Source of the DNA: Agelas oroides
Lineage: Eukaryota; Porifera; Demospongiae; Agelasida; Agelasidae
NCBI GenBank assembly: GCA_949130485.1
Contig: OX422205.1
Span: 3,268,415 to 3,332,414, forward strand
Length of the DNA: 64,000 nt
Reading direction: 5' to 3'
Notes under the pieces: model-generated
Told to the model about the DNA's origin: nothing
The model's input: only the letters and a program-made list of their open reading frames with translations
The model's database searches: none
In this document: positions 28,881 through 40,619 of the stretch, piece by piece
Numbering within the stretch: the stretch's first letter is position 1
How the letters are laid out: each line of letters begins with the position of its first letter
Translations under genes and position numbers: made by a program

Positions 28881-29260
28881 TTCAATTGACCTCTGGCACT
28901 GTGTGGAAAAGGCATGTTGATCATATGCTAGAGTCTGTGGATAGTCTACTAGAGGAAACTGTCACTCCGGACCTGTCATGCCTGAATTAGAAGAACTGCC
29001 AAGGTTTCCCTTGTCTCCAAGTACTCCAGTTTCATCACCTACTGTTCCTGTTGCAGAACAACCTGCCATTTCAACAGACAAAGCATCTGCCCCTGAACAT
29101 GCACCAGAAATAGCTGTTCATCAGCCCGAGTCAGTGCAGACACCACCTCACCGTTATCCACAGCGCCAACGTCATCCACCAGAACGATTTCATGATTTAA
29201 CCTGGGAATCAAACAAGGAGAGGAAGAGAAGATGTAATGTATGGACAATTGCTCATTATC
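28850..29260 (+). pseudogene. Ty3/gypsy pol C-terminal fragment
   Basis: One frame reads GPLSYLVQLTSGTVWKRHVDHM, the chromodomain-like 'G..Y.V.L..G....RH.DH' end of gypsy integrase. It is followed, in another frame, by a Pro/Ser-rich stretch and HRYPQRQRHPPERFHDL, the basic tail common to gypsy pol proteins. The frame is broken near 28970. A purine tract (GAGAGGAAGAGAAGA) follows. Confidence 0.7.
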
Positions 29261-29422
29261 TTTAATTCAAATATACAGCTGTTTATGTTTACTCTTATCA
29301 GTGACTTGTACAGTTGGCGCCTCTGAGTTATTACAGCTGCACATACGCTATATAATGCTTGAGTTTCTGTATATACGCCAGTCGGCCTATTGAGTTGTAA
29401 TTCAAAGAGAGAATATACTACA
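29233..29422 (+). mobile_element. Candidate gypsy 3' LTR (about 190 bp)
   Basis: The segment starts TGTAATGTATGG directly after a polypurine tract at the end of the gypsy pol tail, and ends ...ACTACA immediately before coding sequence of the DUF7869-like gene. TG..CA ends and position fit an LTR. The 5' partner LTR is not in the window, so this is an inference. If right, the AG acceptor assumed for the following exon is partly made of LTR sequence. Confidence 0.4.
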
Positions 29423-30594
29423 GAAAGAACGACATGTCTATCATGGTCACCGACAGAAGGCACGATCTCAGCCTGATAAGTACTTGTGCATAATAATTGA
29501 TGGCATGGATCAGCAGAAAACATCCCTTCCTTTGCTCCGCAAGGCTGCAAAATCAACATCATCCTTATATCGACTCAGAACACACCTCACTGGTGCCCTA
29601 CTACACACTCGTACTGACCATGGAAAAAAGGCACATGTTTTCATTGATCTCCTTCCGTGGCCGCATGATTCAAATTTAACAATATCTATTCTGAACAGAG
29701 TATTACTCAATCACATTGCAGTTCATGGTCATCTTCCCCAAGTGCTCTATCTTCAAATGGATAATACATCTCGGGAAAATAAAAACCGATATGTCCTTGG
29801 TTATTGTGCATTCCTCATTGAAGCACGAATATTTCAGAAGGTACAGTCCCACTTAACATATAACATACATTTCTTTGAGTACAATGTTTCTGACTTTTTT
29901 CATTGCATGACATGTTACATGGTCATTACAACATTTTCATGTGATTATTCCACCTCTCAACTGTAGATTAGAGTAAATTTCCTGCCAGTTGGGCACACAC
30001 ATGAAGATGTGGACCAAATGTTCAGCCGAATTGGGAAACGACTTCTCAGAATTGGAGCACAGAGTCTTGAAGGTATGCATGCAACATTTGGTGTAGAATA
30101 GTAAATCCATTATTTTCTTCTATTTTTTAATTAACAGAACTTGTATCTGTTGTTGAAGAGAGTTACACCCCAAAGCCCACAGTAACAGTACTGAAAGGTG
30201 CAGGTGACTACAAATCTATTGTGGAACCAGTTGTTAAGGACATACACCACCATTCAAAGCCACTGTGCTTTCGCTTTTTGCTGAATAAAAGCACAGGGAA
30301 GGCTGTTACTTCACTACCGTCACACTACTCCTGAGAAGTGGCTACCATCAGGCACAGGACTTGAATTATTGGAGGTTAGTGGGAAGCATACATACTGAAC
30401 AATAGTTTCATCAATAAAAAGTAAAACATCTCACCACAATGAACAAAACAACAGCCATACAAAACTGTAAAATTGTTATACTACGTGTTTTAGTGGTAAT
30501 AAGTGATTAGGTACTTCATAATGTTATTGATGTTGCTGTGTATTTTTTGCAGGAGCAACCTGACATTGGAAGAATCACCACTGTTACTCCTTCT

Positions 30595-30640
30595 CCAGAC
30601 AAAGTTGAGATCCTTCTCCAGACAAAGTTGAGATTGCCAG
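30595..30640 (+). repeat. 23-bp tandem duplication inside an exon
   Basis: GACAAAGTTGAGAT..CTTCTCCA is repeated once in tandem in exon 30553-30866. The exon length is 314 bp; without the duplicate it would be 291 bp, a multiple of three that fits the flanking phase-0 introns. This is therefore a lesion that breaks the frame. Confidence 0.9.
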
Positions 30641-31059
30641 GCTCAAGAGTGATATTCCTAAATATTATCCGTTCCTCCAGCCAAGCTCTAAGTTGGTATG
30701 GGAGTCCTTTCTTGAAAAGGAGCTGGACGAACTGACTTCATTCAGTGTTCCAGCAACAGAGTTTGCTGATCTCCACCGTCAACTTGTTCGTGCTGCTTCA
30801 CTCATCACTGTGCAAGAGAGTCAACAAAATGTGGTGGAAATTGAAGTACCTTTGAAGAGAAAAGAGGTAATTCATTTACTACAGGCCAAGCACAAAACAA
30901 TTATTAATGTTCAGCATTGCTAAATGTAGTAGGTCATACATATACTTAACATTACAGGTGGCTGCAAATATTCACCTATTAAGTATCCCATTTAGTGACC
31001 TTTTTGTGTTATTTTTTTATTACTGGATTTATCAGAACAGTACACTTGCTGATAATAAA

Positions 31060-31430
31060 CATCAGTTCTGCTAGGTGGCTGTTCAAAACCACTTATATAT
31101 AGCTAGTAATGGACGATCTTGGTACAGTAATGCATCCTCACTGTTAATGCTAAACTTCAGTTGTACTTTTAATTGCCACCTATAGTATTGCAATCTAGGT
31201 AGACTAATGCTTTCTGTCTCTTAATGGTAAAATTCACTTCTGTTAGGTGACTGTCTGAAGTCACCTATAGTTATGGACAATCTCGGTAGTCATGTATTCT
31301 CCCTGTTAATGCTCTGTTAGGTGACTGTTTATAGCCACCTATATAGTATTGCACAATCTAGTAAGTGGCTATAAACAGTCACCTAAAGTTTACCAATAAC
31401 AGAGAGAAAGCATTAGCACATTTTCCATAA
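31060..31430. repeat. Palindromic MITE-like repeat in an intron
   Basis: The blocks GTTAGGTGACTGT..AGCCACCTATA recur about three times in alternating orientation (about 31070, 31243, 31315, 31365), with TTAATGCT and GGACAATCT blocks between. It probably consists of nested copies of one hairpin element. Confidence 0.6.
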
Positions 31431-31854
31431 ACTAATATCTCCCTGTTTATGACAGATTACAGTTGGCAAGACAAGACAACAGAGTCGAAAAGTCCAGATG
31501 CAGCATCCTTCAGTAACAGCTACCAATGCTAGCTATGAGACATTCAGTGGAGACACAAGTACTCTCAAACCTGGAACCTTGGTTGCTGTAAATCTTACAA
31601 AATATGAAGAATGGCCACAGATAGGAGAGGTAATTTGTAGTGATCGAGACACAGTAACACTGGCATGGTACGATGGACTATATTCAACTCCTTGGATAAA
31701 AGTAAAGCTGAAACATGGAGGTGAACATTGTGACTGGATAGAAACTGTCTCTAAGGATGCAGTCATCATCCAAAATATCAGCCTCACTGCTGGACACAGG
31801 CTAAGGAAGGATGCTGTTGAGAAGCTGAAAGCATCTTCTCAGAACACCAACTAG

Positions 31855-32177
31855 GACAGTGAACCAGCAACTATCCTTATACAGTGTGTATTTCTTGCCA
31901 TATCAATTTCTGATCATAGCTATAAAGCTAAGAAATATATCATTTAGCATCCACCGACTGCAAACTTTTCCTTACTGGTGCTTTCAACCTTACATGGTTG
32001 AGAGAGAGATAGATCAAGATATCATTCTAATCTGCAAAATAGAGTGCTGTGTTTAATGCAAAGCACTTAAAATCACAAATTTTTCCAAAATTTAAATTTA
32101 GTGACTTTAGCTTATGTGATTTCCATTCAAATAAGCACCAAAATCAAGTTTGGAACAGGACAAAATTCTTTGCAACA
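31855..32177. other. 3' flank of the broken gene
   Basis: AT-rich, with no gene. It separates the last DUF7869-like exon from the dispersed inverted repeat. Confidence 0.4.
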
Positions 32178-33796
32178 TGTTTTATGTATTATGTAATTTG
32201 CACTAAATTTACATATAACAGCCAGTTGTGTAGATATGTGCTAAATATAGAACAGCTGATTGCACAACACTCAGATGATGTGACCACCAGTGACCACCAT
32301 TCTGTCTGCGCATGTTCTGCGTTCTCTTTATCCTTAATCCAGGCTTACTGGCTTTAATCCCCACGCCCTCCTCTTTCTCCAGTGTGTAGGCTTAAGGAAG
32401 AGCCTCTACTGGCTCCCTTTCATCCTCCCCACCCTCCTCTTTCTCCACTATGTAGCCTTAAGGAAGAGCCTCTACTTGCTCCCTTTCATCCTCCCCACCC
32501 TCCTCTTTCTCCACTATGTAGCCTTAAGGAAGAGCCTCTACTTGCTCCCTTTCATCCTCCCCACCCTCTTCTTTCTCCAATATGTAGCCTGTAATGGTAT
32601 TGGACCAAAAACATGATGCTCTCCCTAGAGTATAGGTAAGGGAGAAGCATTGGCAAGAGAAGAATTAAGGGCTGATTAACAACAGTATGACAGGGCGAGG
32701 GCATGTAGTATAGCTATAAATCTTTTCATTCCAGATTTCATCTCGAACTTCAGGACTGAAAGCCTGAGTTTGAGGCAACATCTACTGTCCAATATTTGAA
32801 CTGTCTTCCTTTAATTATACGAATCTCAAGTAGGTGATCACCAAGGAAACATGAGTGCACTACAAATCACAAGACAATGAATGTCCTGTCTCTACCACAG
32901 AAGTTGTCCTGACCTCAAAGCACCACGAGGGATAGTGCAACTTTAGGAACTCTTACCACTGGAACTGGAACAGTATTGACGTTGGACCAAAGTGGGACCT
33001 TGTCGGGGACCTCACAGCCAGTGTGCGAGCAGGACAATTCAGCTCATCTTCTTTCTAGGGATGCAGTAGCTGGTTTCTAGCCAATGTCATGTCAGAAAGT
33101 GCACTATCAATGGCCAATGTAATGGTCAAGTGCCACTTTTTGGTGTGACTTTGGCAAGTGCTGGCCATGATTCCTGAATCATCAAATAACGAACATGCTT
33201 GGAAATTTGATTGCACACTGCTCTATGAACAAGGTGTGCAACCCTAAAACCTAGGTTGTTGTCTAGTCAAATCAGTGTTAGTGCATAGTTAATAGACAAG
33301 TAGCTAGGTGTCAGCACGCTTGATAAGATACATTGCTACCTATGTACAGGCAGATGCAGATTGTGACTAGCTAGTCAAGCAGCAGAATTCACCAATTCTG
33401 GTCTAGAATTATCGTCTTCTCTTTAACAGCTTGCATGCTGGCTACATTACTCTGAAGGCCTGGTGTGATGTTACTTGCAGCTATATTTGTCTAAACTTGT
33501 ATTGCAATGTTATAATGCAACTACATAACAACTAGCTGTATGTACTAGCTGTCTAGTAGACAAAGTGCTAGTTCAATAACAGCAGAAGTTATGGTACTAA
33601 GTCTATACCGTCATGTAATGTATTATTGTAGTAAGTCTACCGTCATGTAATTTTGTCAGATTTCTACGGCTGAAGCTAGGTTGACTGATAGAATACTCCA
33701 CTTTTATGAATTGGTTTTCCCTCAGCAAGTTTTATATTGATGTCATTTCCATGAATCATGGGTGTCCCTGGAAGTGTGACATTGGGATGAAAATGT
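32178..33796 (+). repeat. Dispersed 1.6-kb repeat, copy 1
   Basis: This copy is matched in inverted orientation by 47083-48836. Homology runs from ATGTA(T/-)TATGTAATTTGCAC at the left to CATTGGGATGAAAATG at the right. It includes a three-copy minisatellite (listed separately). Both ends stop abruptly against unrelated DNA, which suggests a mobile element. No long open frame and no clear TIR. Confidence 0.8.
32388..32590 (+). repeat. Three-copy ~65-bp tandem repeat in the dispersed repeat
   Basis: The unit begins TTAAGGAAGAGCCTCTACT and ends CCACTATGTAGCC, with a pyrimidine-rich middle (CATCCTCCCCACCCTCC). Three copies lie here; the inverted copy at 48560-48660 has about one and a half, so copy number differs between the two elements. 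The unit is not in a real gene even though the frame stays open. Confidence 0.9.
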
Positions 33797-36182
33797 TCTA
33801 TTACAGAGTACCTCAGATGAATGTTGCAAGTTCCCTTGATGAGCACTTTTGGTCCTGAAGAAGCCTATTGTACATGCTGAAGGACTTTCACGGACAACTG
33901 TGGTTATAATAACACAGTACTTGCTCAGACCAATCATAAATTAGGACGCCAAGAAATATCTTGATCTCTGAAAAGGCTTATATGGAGAATTTTCAGCAGA
34001 TGTAATTATGACAAATTTGTTTTCCACGCACTGTAGTACAAGACTGTATGGACACATTAGGGAATACTGTCAATATACTCTAATATTGGGTATGATCACC
34101 TAAGAAATTTAATTCAAGGAGTACTAAGTTAGATTATTTATGCTAATCTAATTAATAACTGAAGGCAAATAGCACACTTCTTAAAGTGAAGCCAAAAACA
34201 CTTAAAGATGAGAGCCAAGAGAAATCCTTCAGGTTCTACGTACTCACCATCAATCCCATCAAAGAGTCTTCTTCATTAGATCTACAGCTAGCATCCTTTA
34301 CCCTTCATTTTCCTACAGTTTCTTAACAGGTGGTACTGTGTTCATTGGTTGCTGGGTTGAGGAAGTCTGTTCACAATTCCAGGGAAAACCAGCTATCTGC
34401 GTATCTAGCTATCCAAGTGTTCCCATTCATTTTCAGGATTTGTGTGATGAATCCAATCAAAAATTAGGCTGAAACCCAATTTTTAAACCATACTACACCT
34501 ATAATAAGGATATATAGAAGTAGGTATTGGTCGATCCTTTTTGTTTTCTTACCCAGGAAGGAAGACATATACAATGAATGTCCACTTACTTATACACCTT
34601 GTCACCTGTGTGGGGGACCTTTGTGGGCATATTCATGTTTTCCTTTCGAGAGCATGAATTTTGATCTAAAAGAGCTTTTTCATGGTTCTCAAGATAGCTA
34701 TGTGCCAACAGGTATAGTATATAATCCATTTATGCTATTAAATTTCCACAGCACTTGTAAACTCTTCATACATTTAGCCTTTAAACTCATACTTTATTGA
34801 CTTCTCTAGCCATTAATTAACATTACTATTATTAATACCCTCAGTAAAATAAAGCTTCAGTAACTCACTCTTCTACTCACCTCAAGCACTTCACCGAGTT
34901 GATGTACCAGACTAAAAAAAAAAAAAAGAAGAGATTAGTTAAGTAGTTGTATAACACCCTCAGAACAGTGCATGCATGCCATCTACTGGTCACCCCACCG
35001 CGGTTGACAAGGCCTGTTAGCTGTTGTTCAAAATGCATCTTGTGCAGTGTGTGACTTTACATGACATCTGGGCCTGCCTTTTTTCAGGGAGGTGTGCTTG
35101 ATTGAATGTTTATGCTTGTAATTCATGATCCAAGGATTATTGTATATTTGAACTTTTCTTTACCTGTTTTGCCTGGTACTGTAGGTTTAGGGGTCACCCA
35201 CTAGACCACTCTGAAAACTTCGTAGTTGGAGTGTATCTAAAAAGCCACTCCCCACTTGAAACTCAACTACTACAAGACTATATACTTGTCCAAGTATGGA
35301 GTGACAGCCAACATCAGCAAACTGCAAACATTTTATAACCTCCTTCCGCTCCAGCCAACATTATATGCTATAGCTGTATGTCTTTTAATAACAAAATATG
35401 AAACATTTTAGTTTTTAGTTCAATTATAGATCCTTACTCTAATTTTAGTTAGTTTAATCAAACAACACTTCAAGTTGTGGTAAACCCAAAGTATTGATCC
35501 ACCAGTTTTAGTAATTAAAAACCATTGAGCCTAATTAGGTTTACATAAGAAATAGTTTTGTGCATGTACAGTGTACAAGCTCCTCATCACTCAAGCTCAA
35601 TAATAAAGAACAGGAGATTTACTTAAGGACCTATACAGTTTTGGTACAACATTAACTCACAAGCTTGCTCCTGTTTAATTTAGTAACTAATTCTTAGATG
35701 TGTGCAGCTAGTTAATCAGGAATACTAGTGCATTTTAATATGAGCATTAGTTAACAAAAACAGCACTACCTTGGACACAATCATTTAACCACTCTAGACA
35801 AGGGATACTAAAAAAAGTGGTAGAAACACAGAATAGTGCAAAGCACCAGAATAGAATACACATGCACACAGTACATAAGTCATGCAATGCCCCTTTGCCG
35901 AGACCAATCCTATATACTCATGAAGTAGTCGCACGGGTTGACAGTGAAGTCCATAAGCTATATACAACGGAGGAAGAGCAGGTACTTGCTATCCATTGAA
36001 AATGGTGGGAAATCTGTGGCAAAACATCCAGCAATGGTAGCTAGTTTTTTTGTAGATGATTAGCTAAAAAACACTTGTGTAAAACTAGTTGCACGTGGGA
36101 TACAAGCTGTTCTGTCATAATGCTAAGTTCAACATGATCTGCAGGCAAACTTCAAGCCCAATTTCTGGGGAAAGTCCTAGCT
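33797..36182. other. AT-rich intergenic DNA, no supported gene
   Basis: No frame with family features was found. A 14-A run lies at about 34914. A short exon-like frame at 35817-35999 (VHKLYTTEEEQ) is not supported by anything else. Confidence 0.4.
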
Positions 36183-36310
36183 ATCACATTTAATTTGGAC
36201 CCTTTAAAATTGATTCCCTGGAACAAATTTTTCTGAAATATGTGGACCCACTCTGAAAAATTTGTTCCCACTGTAGGCCAGTCACATAAAGGCAAATCAG
36301 TGCATGTCAG
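36183..36310 (-). mobile_element. Partial copy of the GGTC-TSD MITE family
   Basis: ATCACATTTAATTTGGACCC, GATTCCCTGGAAC, AATTTTTCTGAAATATGTGG and AGGCCAGTCACA match, in inverted orientation, the right half of the element at 20677-21074. The other end is not recognisable, so the copy is truncated or has diverged. Confidence 0.75.
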
Positions 36311-36870
36311 AGTAAGATGCTGTTTTCGTTTGTTGGCAATTGGATAAGAAGTGTATCAACAAATTGACAGGGAGCAGAGACGATAGATGGAGACCAGATA
36401 CTCACGGCCGCTTGCCTCTAGCGTCTCATTTGACTGAGCCTCTGCCTCTGTCTGGTACTGCATGAGTGGATGCAGCATCCCCATCGGAAGCAGACTAAAC
36501 TAAATTTACAGGGGATAAGAGTCGATCATGTCGAAAAAACTGCCATCCAGAAAATTGACAGGGAGACGAGAGGGGCTCATCCCCAGCAACTACATTGAGA
36601 GCATTACGGAAACCATTGATAACCCTTTGATAACCCTTTGCATGAGGCGGCAAAGAGAGGAAACCTCCCATTCTTACAAGAATGCTTAACAAACAGGGTT
36701 TCTGTGAGCGGCCTGGATAAGTCAGGGTCTGCTGCATTGCACTGAGCTGTCAGTGGCGGCCATTTAGATTGTGTGCAGGCTCTGCTTGCTATCCCTATTC
36801 AATTTGTACATTTTGCTGTGCTTTCCAAATTATTGCCTCTTCGCTTTGTTCCAGTAACTAAGGACATTAG
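36311..36870. other. No supported gene
   Basis: Two GACAGGGAG direct repeats (about 36367 and 36558) and short open frames without family features. Nothing else is seen. Confidence 0.35.
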
Positions 36871-36872
36871 TG

Positions 36873-37562
36873 GAGTCCACACTATATATAAGATGGTTCC
36901 TATATATAGTGTCATATTTTCTGTAGTCCAATTATTGCGGGATCTTACCATTGTACATAAGATGGTCCTTGTATATAGTGTCATACTATTCTGGGTCCGC
37001 CTTATGTAGTCCAATTATTGCGGGATCTTACCATTGTACATAAGATGGTCCTTGTATATAGTGTCATACTATTCTGGGTCCACCTTATGTAGTCTGATTA
37101 TTGCGGGATCTTACCATTGTACATAAGATGGTCCTTATATATAGTGAGTGTCATACAATTCTGGGTCCACCTTATGTAGTCCAATTATTGCGGGATCTTA
37201 CCATTGTACATAAGATGGTCCTTATATATAGTGAGTGTCATACAATTCTGGGTCCACCTTATGTAGTCCAATTATTGCGGGATCTTACCATTGTACATAA
37301 GATGGTCCTTATATATAGTGAGTGTCATACAATTCTGGGTCCACCTTATGTAGTCCAATTATTGCGGGATCTTACCATTGTACATAAGATGGTCCTTATA
37401 TATAGTGAGTGTCATACAATTCTGGGTCCACCTTATGTAGTCTGATTATTGCGGGATCTTACCATTGTACATAAGATGGTCCTTATATATAGTGAGTGTC
37501 ATACAATTCTGGGTCCACCTTATGTAGTCTGATTATTGCGGGATCTTACCATTGTACATAAC
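36873..37562 (+). repeat. Tandem array, nine copies of an 83/87-bp unit
   Basis: The marker GCGGGATCTTACCATTG occurs at 36937, 37020, 37103, 37190, 37277, 37364, 37451 and 37538, after a diverged first partial copy. Spacing is 83 bp for the first two and then 87 bp, because a GAGT insertion appears in the later units. The later units are almost identical to each other, differing at CAATT/TGATT. Each holds an ACATAAGATGGTCCTTATAT block and a TATATATAGTG block. At 87 bp (29 codons) the frame stays open for 114 codons, but the earlier 83-bp units break it, so it is not a protein repeat. Confidence 0.95.
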
Positions 37563-37689
37563 ATATTCACAACGGTATAAAGCTTAAAGAATGCTATCAA
37601 TTGACGTGTCAAATACAAAGTACGATAGGATAGCATGGGAGTACAATTCAGATAGGGAAGGTGTAGTAGAATGGAGGTACATTTGAGAT

Positions 37690-38050
37690 TCTACTCCACA
37701 CCCATTGCACTTGCTCATTTTACCCCCTTTCTACTGCCCATTCTACTACCGTTCTACTGCTTCTACCCCAGTTCTACTGTTCATTCCACCCTTTCTACTG
37801 CTCATTCTACTCCTATTCATCTGCCTATTCTTTTCCCATTCAACCCCCATACTACATGTCATTCTTCTCCCAATTGTAGAATTGGCAGTAGAATATCCAC
37901 ACTAGCTGTCCTGCTCATTCTACTCTCATTCTGCTGCCCATTCTACTGCCGTTTCTGCCCCCATACCATTCCTCATTCTGCCCCTATTCTACTGCCCATC
38001 TAGCCCCCATTCTACTGCTCTTCTCCCATTCTGCAACTCAATTCTACTCA
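37690..38050 (+). repeat. Pyrimidine minisatellite, ~16-bp degenerate unit
   Basis: Irregular repeats of CCCATTCTACTG-like units, more than 20 copies. Strongly strand-asymmetric (C+T rich). Related to 6255-6405. Confidence 0.85.
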
Positions 38051-38119
38051 AAACACAGTAAATAGTGTTAGTGCAGTGTGGATGAGTACTGAGGGGAAAA
38101 TTCTTGGATATTTTCTAAA

Positions 38120-38502
38120 GTCCGCCTCTGGTTTCTCATAACACCATTTTATCCTCATCAGCACCTTTATCTGGTAAAGATTGCCTTGTTGTGCATTTGA
38201 CTGGTAGTGGCAAATTATTGCGTTTTCAGTTAATTCCCACCAGTGTTTTATTCTTCTGTGTTGGTAACCTGGTCTTGCATCAGTTGGCATTCATGACTAC
38301 AATTTGGAAAAAAAGAATAGAGGCTGTCTATTTAGGCTCGGATCTCAGCGTTGAACATCAAGTTGTCTCACCTGAGTGTGGTGTTAAGTTGGTCTTTGTT
38401 ACCCCAGAATGGATATATATCAAAATCGCAGAAGAGAATGACAAATCCCGAGAGAAGTACTTATTGCTTCACAGATTCAAAAATTCCCATCTAGGAATGT
38501 AG
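38120..38502 (+). pseudogene. RecQ-like helicase fragment
   Basis: The frame reads LTGSGKLLRFQLIPTSV, a degraded Walker A (TGSGKS..FQ..P) of RecQ helicases. Next comes IEAVYLGSD where motif Ia/Ib lies, then KLVFVTPEW, the conserved 'V.VTPE' strand. The DEAH box and C-terminal domains are absent, and the lysine-serine of Walker A is changed to Lys-Leu. It is a truncated, non-functional copy. RecQ-like fragments are numerous in sponge and cnidarian genomes, probably spread with mobile elements. Confidence 0.5.
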
Positions 38503-39093
38503 TAGCTTGAGTGGTTTGAAGTCTATCTACATCTCTTGCAGCAATAGTTCCAGGTTCACTGTTGCAAGATACTACCTTCACAGATAAACAATGTGACTGG
38601 GGTCAGCTGCCACCAGGTGGGCAGAATCGTTGATGCAACCATGCCACTTGCAGATGCTTTATAAAGATTTTTCGCTGATGAAAAGAACGACAAAATTTTC
38701 AGCGTTCTACCATGCCTTACCATCAACATCTAATTTCGAAAAAGCATGAGAAATGGTAGACTCATCAATGGTGTTGATTCCACACTGGGAACAACAATTC
38801 GATGCTGAATTCAAGCCAAGTTGACTGGAGTTGTAGATATCACTGAGCACTGATTATGCACATTTTATGTAACGTGGAAGCAGAGTAGTTTCAAATGGTA
38901 GGAACTAGATTAAGATGATGGAGCAAGGGCAAATATCTCTGGATGATGAATTTTGCAAATATTGTGTGTCATGGTACGCACTGGGTGTTGTTAATGTTGG
39001 TGTTGGTCTATTGCTAATTGATTTTGAATGTATTTTGAAGTAATTGATTTTATTTTGACCGTTTCTAATCTTTTAACACACAGGGAGGGCATG

Positions 39094-39403
39094 CCGTGAG
39101 GAATCCCATCAACTGACGTTGGCTGATAATTGAGCCAAGAAACTAGACCCCAGAGTTATACCATCACCTGCCGAAGCAGTTTGCATATATGAGGCACATG
39201 GTGGTCATATAACAGAAGAGGGCCATTTTGGACAAGATCCCCTTGCCAATGATGCTGAAAAATATATGATTAGGGAAATGGATTTAATGGAAAGATACCC
39301 TTCATTTGAACCTTCATTTCACACTGTCAATGGAAAGGATGCTCTGTTTAGGGACGAGTTCCTCTACTTTATGGGATATAACATACCGACTTTTGCATCT
39401 TGA
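39094..39403 (+). pseudogene. 3' exon of an unrecognised gene, one in-frame stop
   Basis: After an ACACACAG acceptor (39077-39084) the frame gives CREESHQLTLADN, then a TGA at about 39134, then KKLDPRVIPSPAEAV, GHFGQDPLANDAEKYMIREM and FRDEFLYFMGYNIPTFAS before a stop at 39401-39403. Composition and charge pattern look like real protein. The stop suggests decay. It may belong with the RecQ-like fragment upstream, but no link was proved. Confidence 0.45.
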
Positions 39404-39891
39404 GTTTGTACTATAGTATATGATGAAGCAAGCAAGCATTATAGTTTTCTAACCATAACTAGTATGTACAAGAACTGCACTTAGTTGTTCCTAGCAATCA
39501 TTTCAGCAGAAATTACTTAGTCATGTGAGGTTGTTTAAGGGTTAAATTATAATTGTGAACCAAATAGCTGACTGAAAGAAGCAGTGAGTATATATGTAGA
39601 GGAGGATAATAATCAGTGAAAGATAAATGTGTACATGAACATGTACATAGTAAGTTTGAGTGTAAATGAGATGAATATTTGGCAGAGTAATGAATAAGAA
39701 TAGTTCTCCACAGAGTCTGATTTATATGATGTTACAAACAGTGATTGGCTGACTTGAGTACCCATATAAGCCTGTCACTGTCATTGGACTTGGTACACGG
39801 AAAATATGTCGACAAGGATTGCCACTTGTGTTGGAGACATTGGGTGCACTAGCAGTAACATTGTCATCAGCAATCAGCAGAGCAATGGCAT

Positions 39892-40619
39892 TCATAAAGT
39901 CATCCAGTCCATGAAATTAATGCGTATTGTTTCGGTGAAGGCACGTTCCAACCTGCACAGAGGGCACTTTTTTGATTGTCCATCTTCACCGCTACACCAG
40001 CTGTCTACACACCTTTTGCATCCTAAGATACTCTTACAGCAGCGTGTGAATATTACTGGAGGATGTATTGGACTCGACTGGCGTATATTGCACTTGAATG
40101 TGTCATGAAGCAATGTGTGTAGGCCAGGTGGAAGCTCCATGCCCTTACTCAACATTAAAACTTCACTGGTATCTTTTCGGATTCCTTTGATCTCTAGAGT
40201 GATCGAGTTCATCTAACTGTACATGCTTCAGTTTCTTGGAAGGTGGTAATTCATCGTCACTCTCACTTTCAGAGATATGGATCACGTCTCGTTTGCGACC
40301 TTAGCCTTTTATACGGTTGAGCTGTGATTCCAACACTGTGAATATTTTCCTGCTTCAAAACTTCCAAAACTTTAGACCTGGATCAGTGAAGGAGGCCAGT
40401 CATTTGCTTTACGAATAACTAAGATTTCTTATAGTACACCACAAACACAAGATTCATACAGAGGTATGGACTATAACATTTAACGTTTGTGTGTAATGAT
40501 TGTATACATTTTACACAACTTGTGTTATCACCACGTGACACATCAAAAAATTTTTTGCCAACATATAAAGAATCGCTGACAGCAGTATACATTATCTTGG
40601 GTGCCTGCAGAATCCTCAA
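39892..40619 (-). pseudogene. Decayed BED/RING-type gene
   Basis: Three pieces in minus-strand order. 40575-40510 resembles a BED-type zinc finger start (GKKFFDVSRGDNTSCVKC). 40310-40200 is an acidic/basic linker (ISESESDDELPPSKKLK). 40212-39892 is a RING domain: GMELPPGLHTLLHDTFKCNI, PPVIFTRCCKSILGC, KRCVDSW and KKCPLCRLER. The second zinc ligand, expected as Cys after KCNI, is Arg. The linker and RING lie in different frames. Both point to a dead copy. The RING type is one seen in multicopy, often transposon-linked, genes of fishes and cnidarians. Confidence 0.5.

Larger units (their letters stand above)
19914..31854 (+). pseudogene. DUF7869-like gene (candidate transposase-derived), broken by several insertions and indels
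   Basis: Exons by splice sites: 19914-20676 plus 21079-21157 (interrupted by a MITE); then after a large gap 29424-29840, 29967-30072, 30138-30374, 30553-30866 and 31456-31854 (stop). N-terminal residues are acidic/low complexity, then CCQQGCPKYLS and a helical region (KRDVYERMVAELRENG). The 3' exons carry CIIIDGMDQQKT, YLQMDNTSRENKN and LPVGHTHEDVDQMFSRIG: D, D-N and H-x-D/E positions consistent with an RNase H-like fold. The last exon is a C-terminal domain (VAVNLTKYEEWPQIGEV...). Breaks: a lost base near 21130, an extra base near 30309, and a 23-bp tandem duplication at about 30595-30640. Discounting these makes all intron phases agree. An exon for the middle part was not found. The DUF7869 name is from memory of the motif set. 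Confidence 0.65.

Noticed and set aside
37101..37445. 114-codon frame with a 29-residue repeat
   Set aside because: It exists only because the tandem unit is 87 bp; earlier 83-bp units break the frame.
36873..37562. CRISPR array
   Set aside because: The repeats are contiguous with no unique spacers and lie in eukaryotic DNA.
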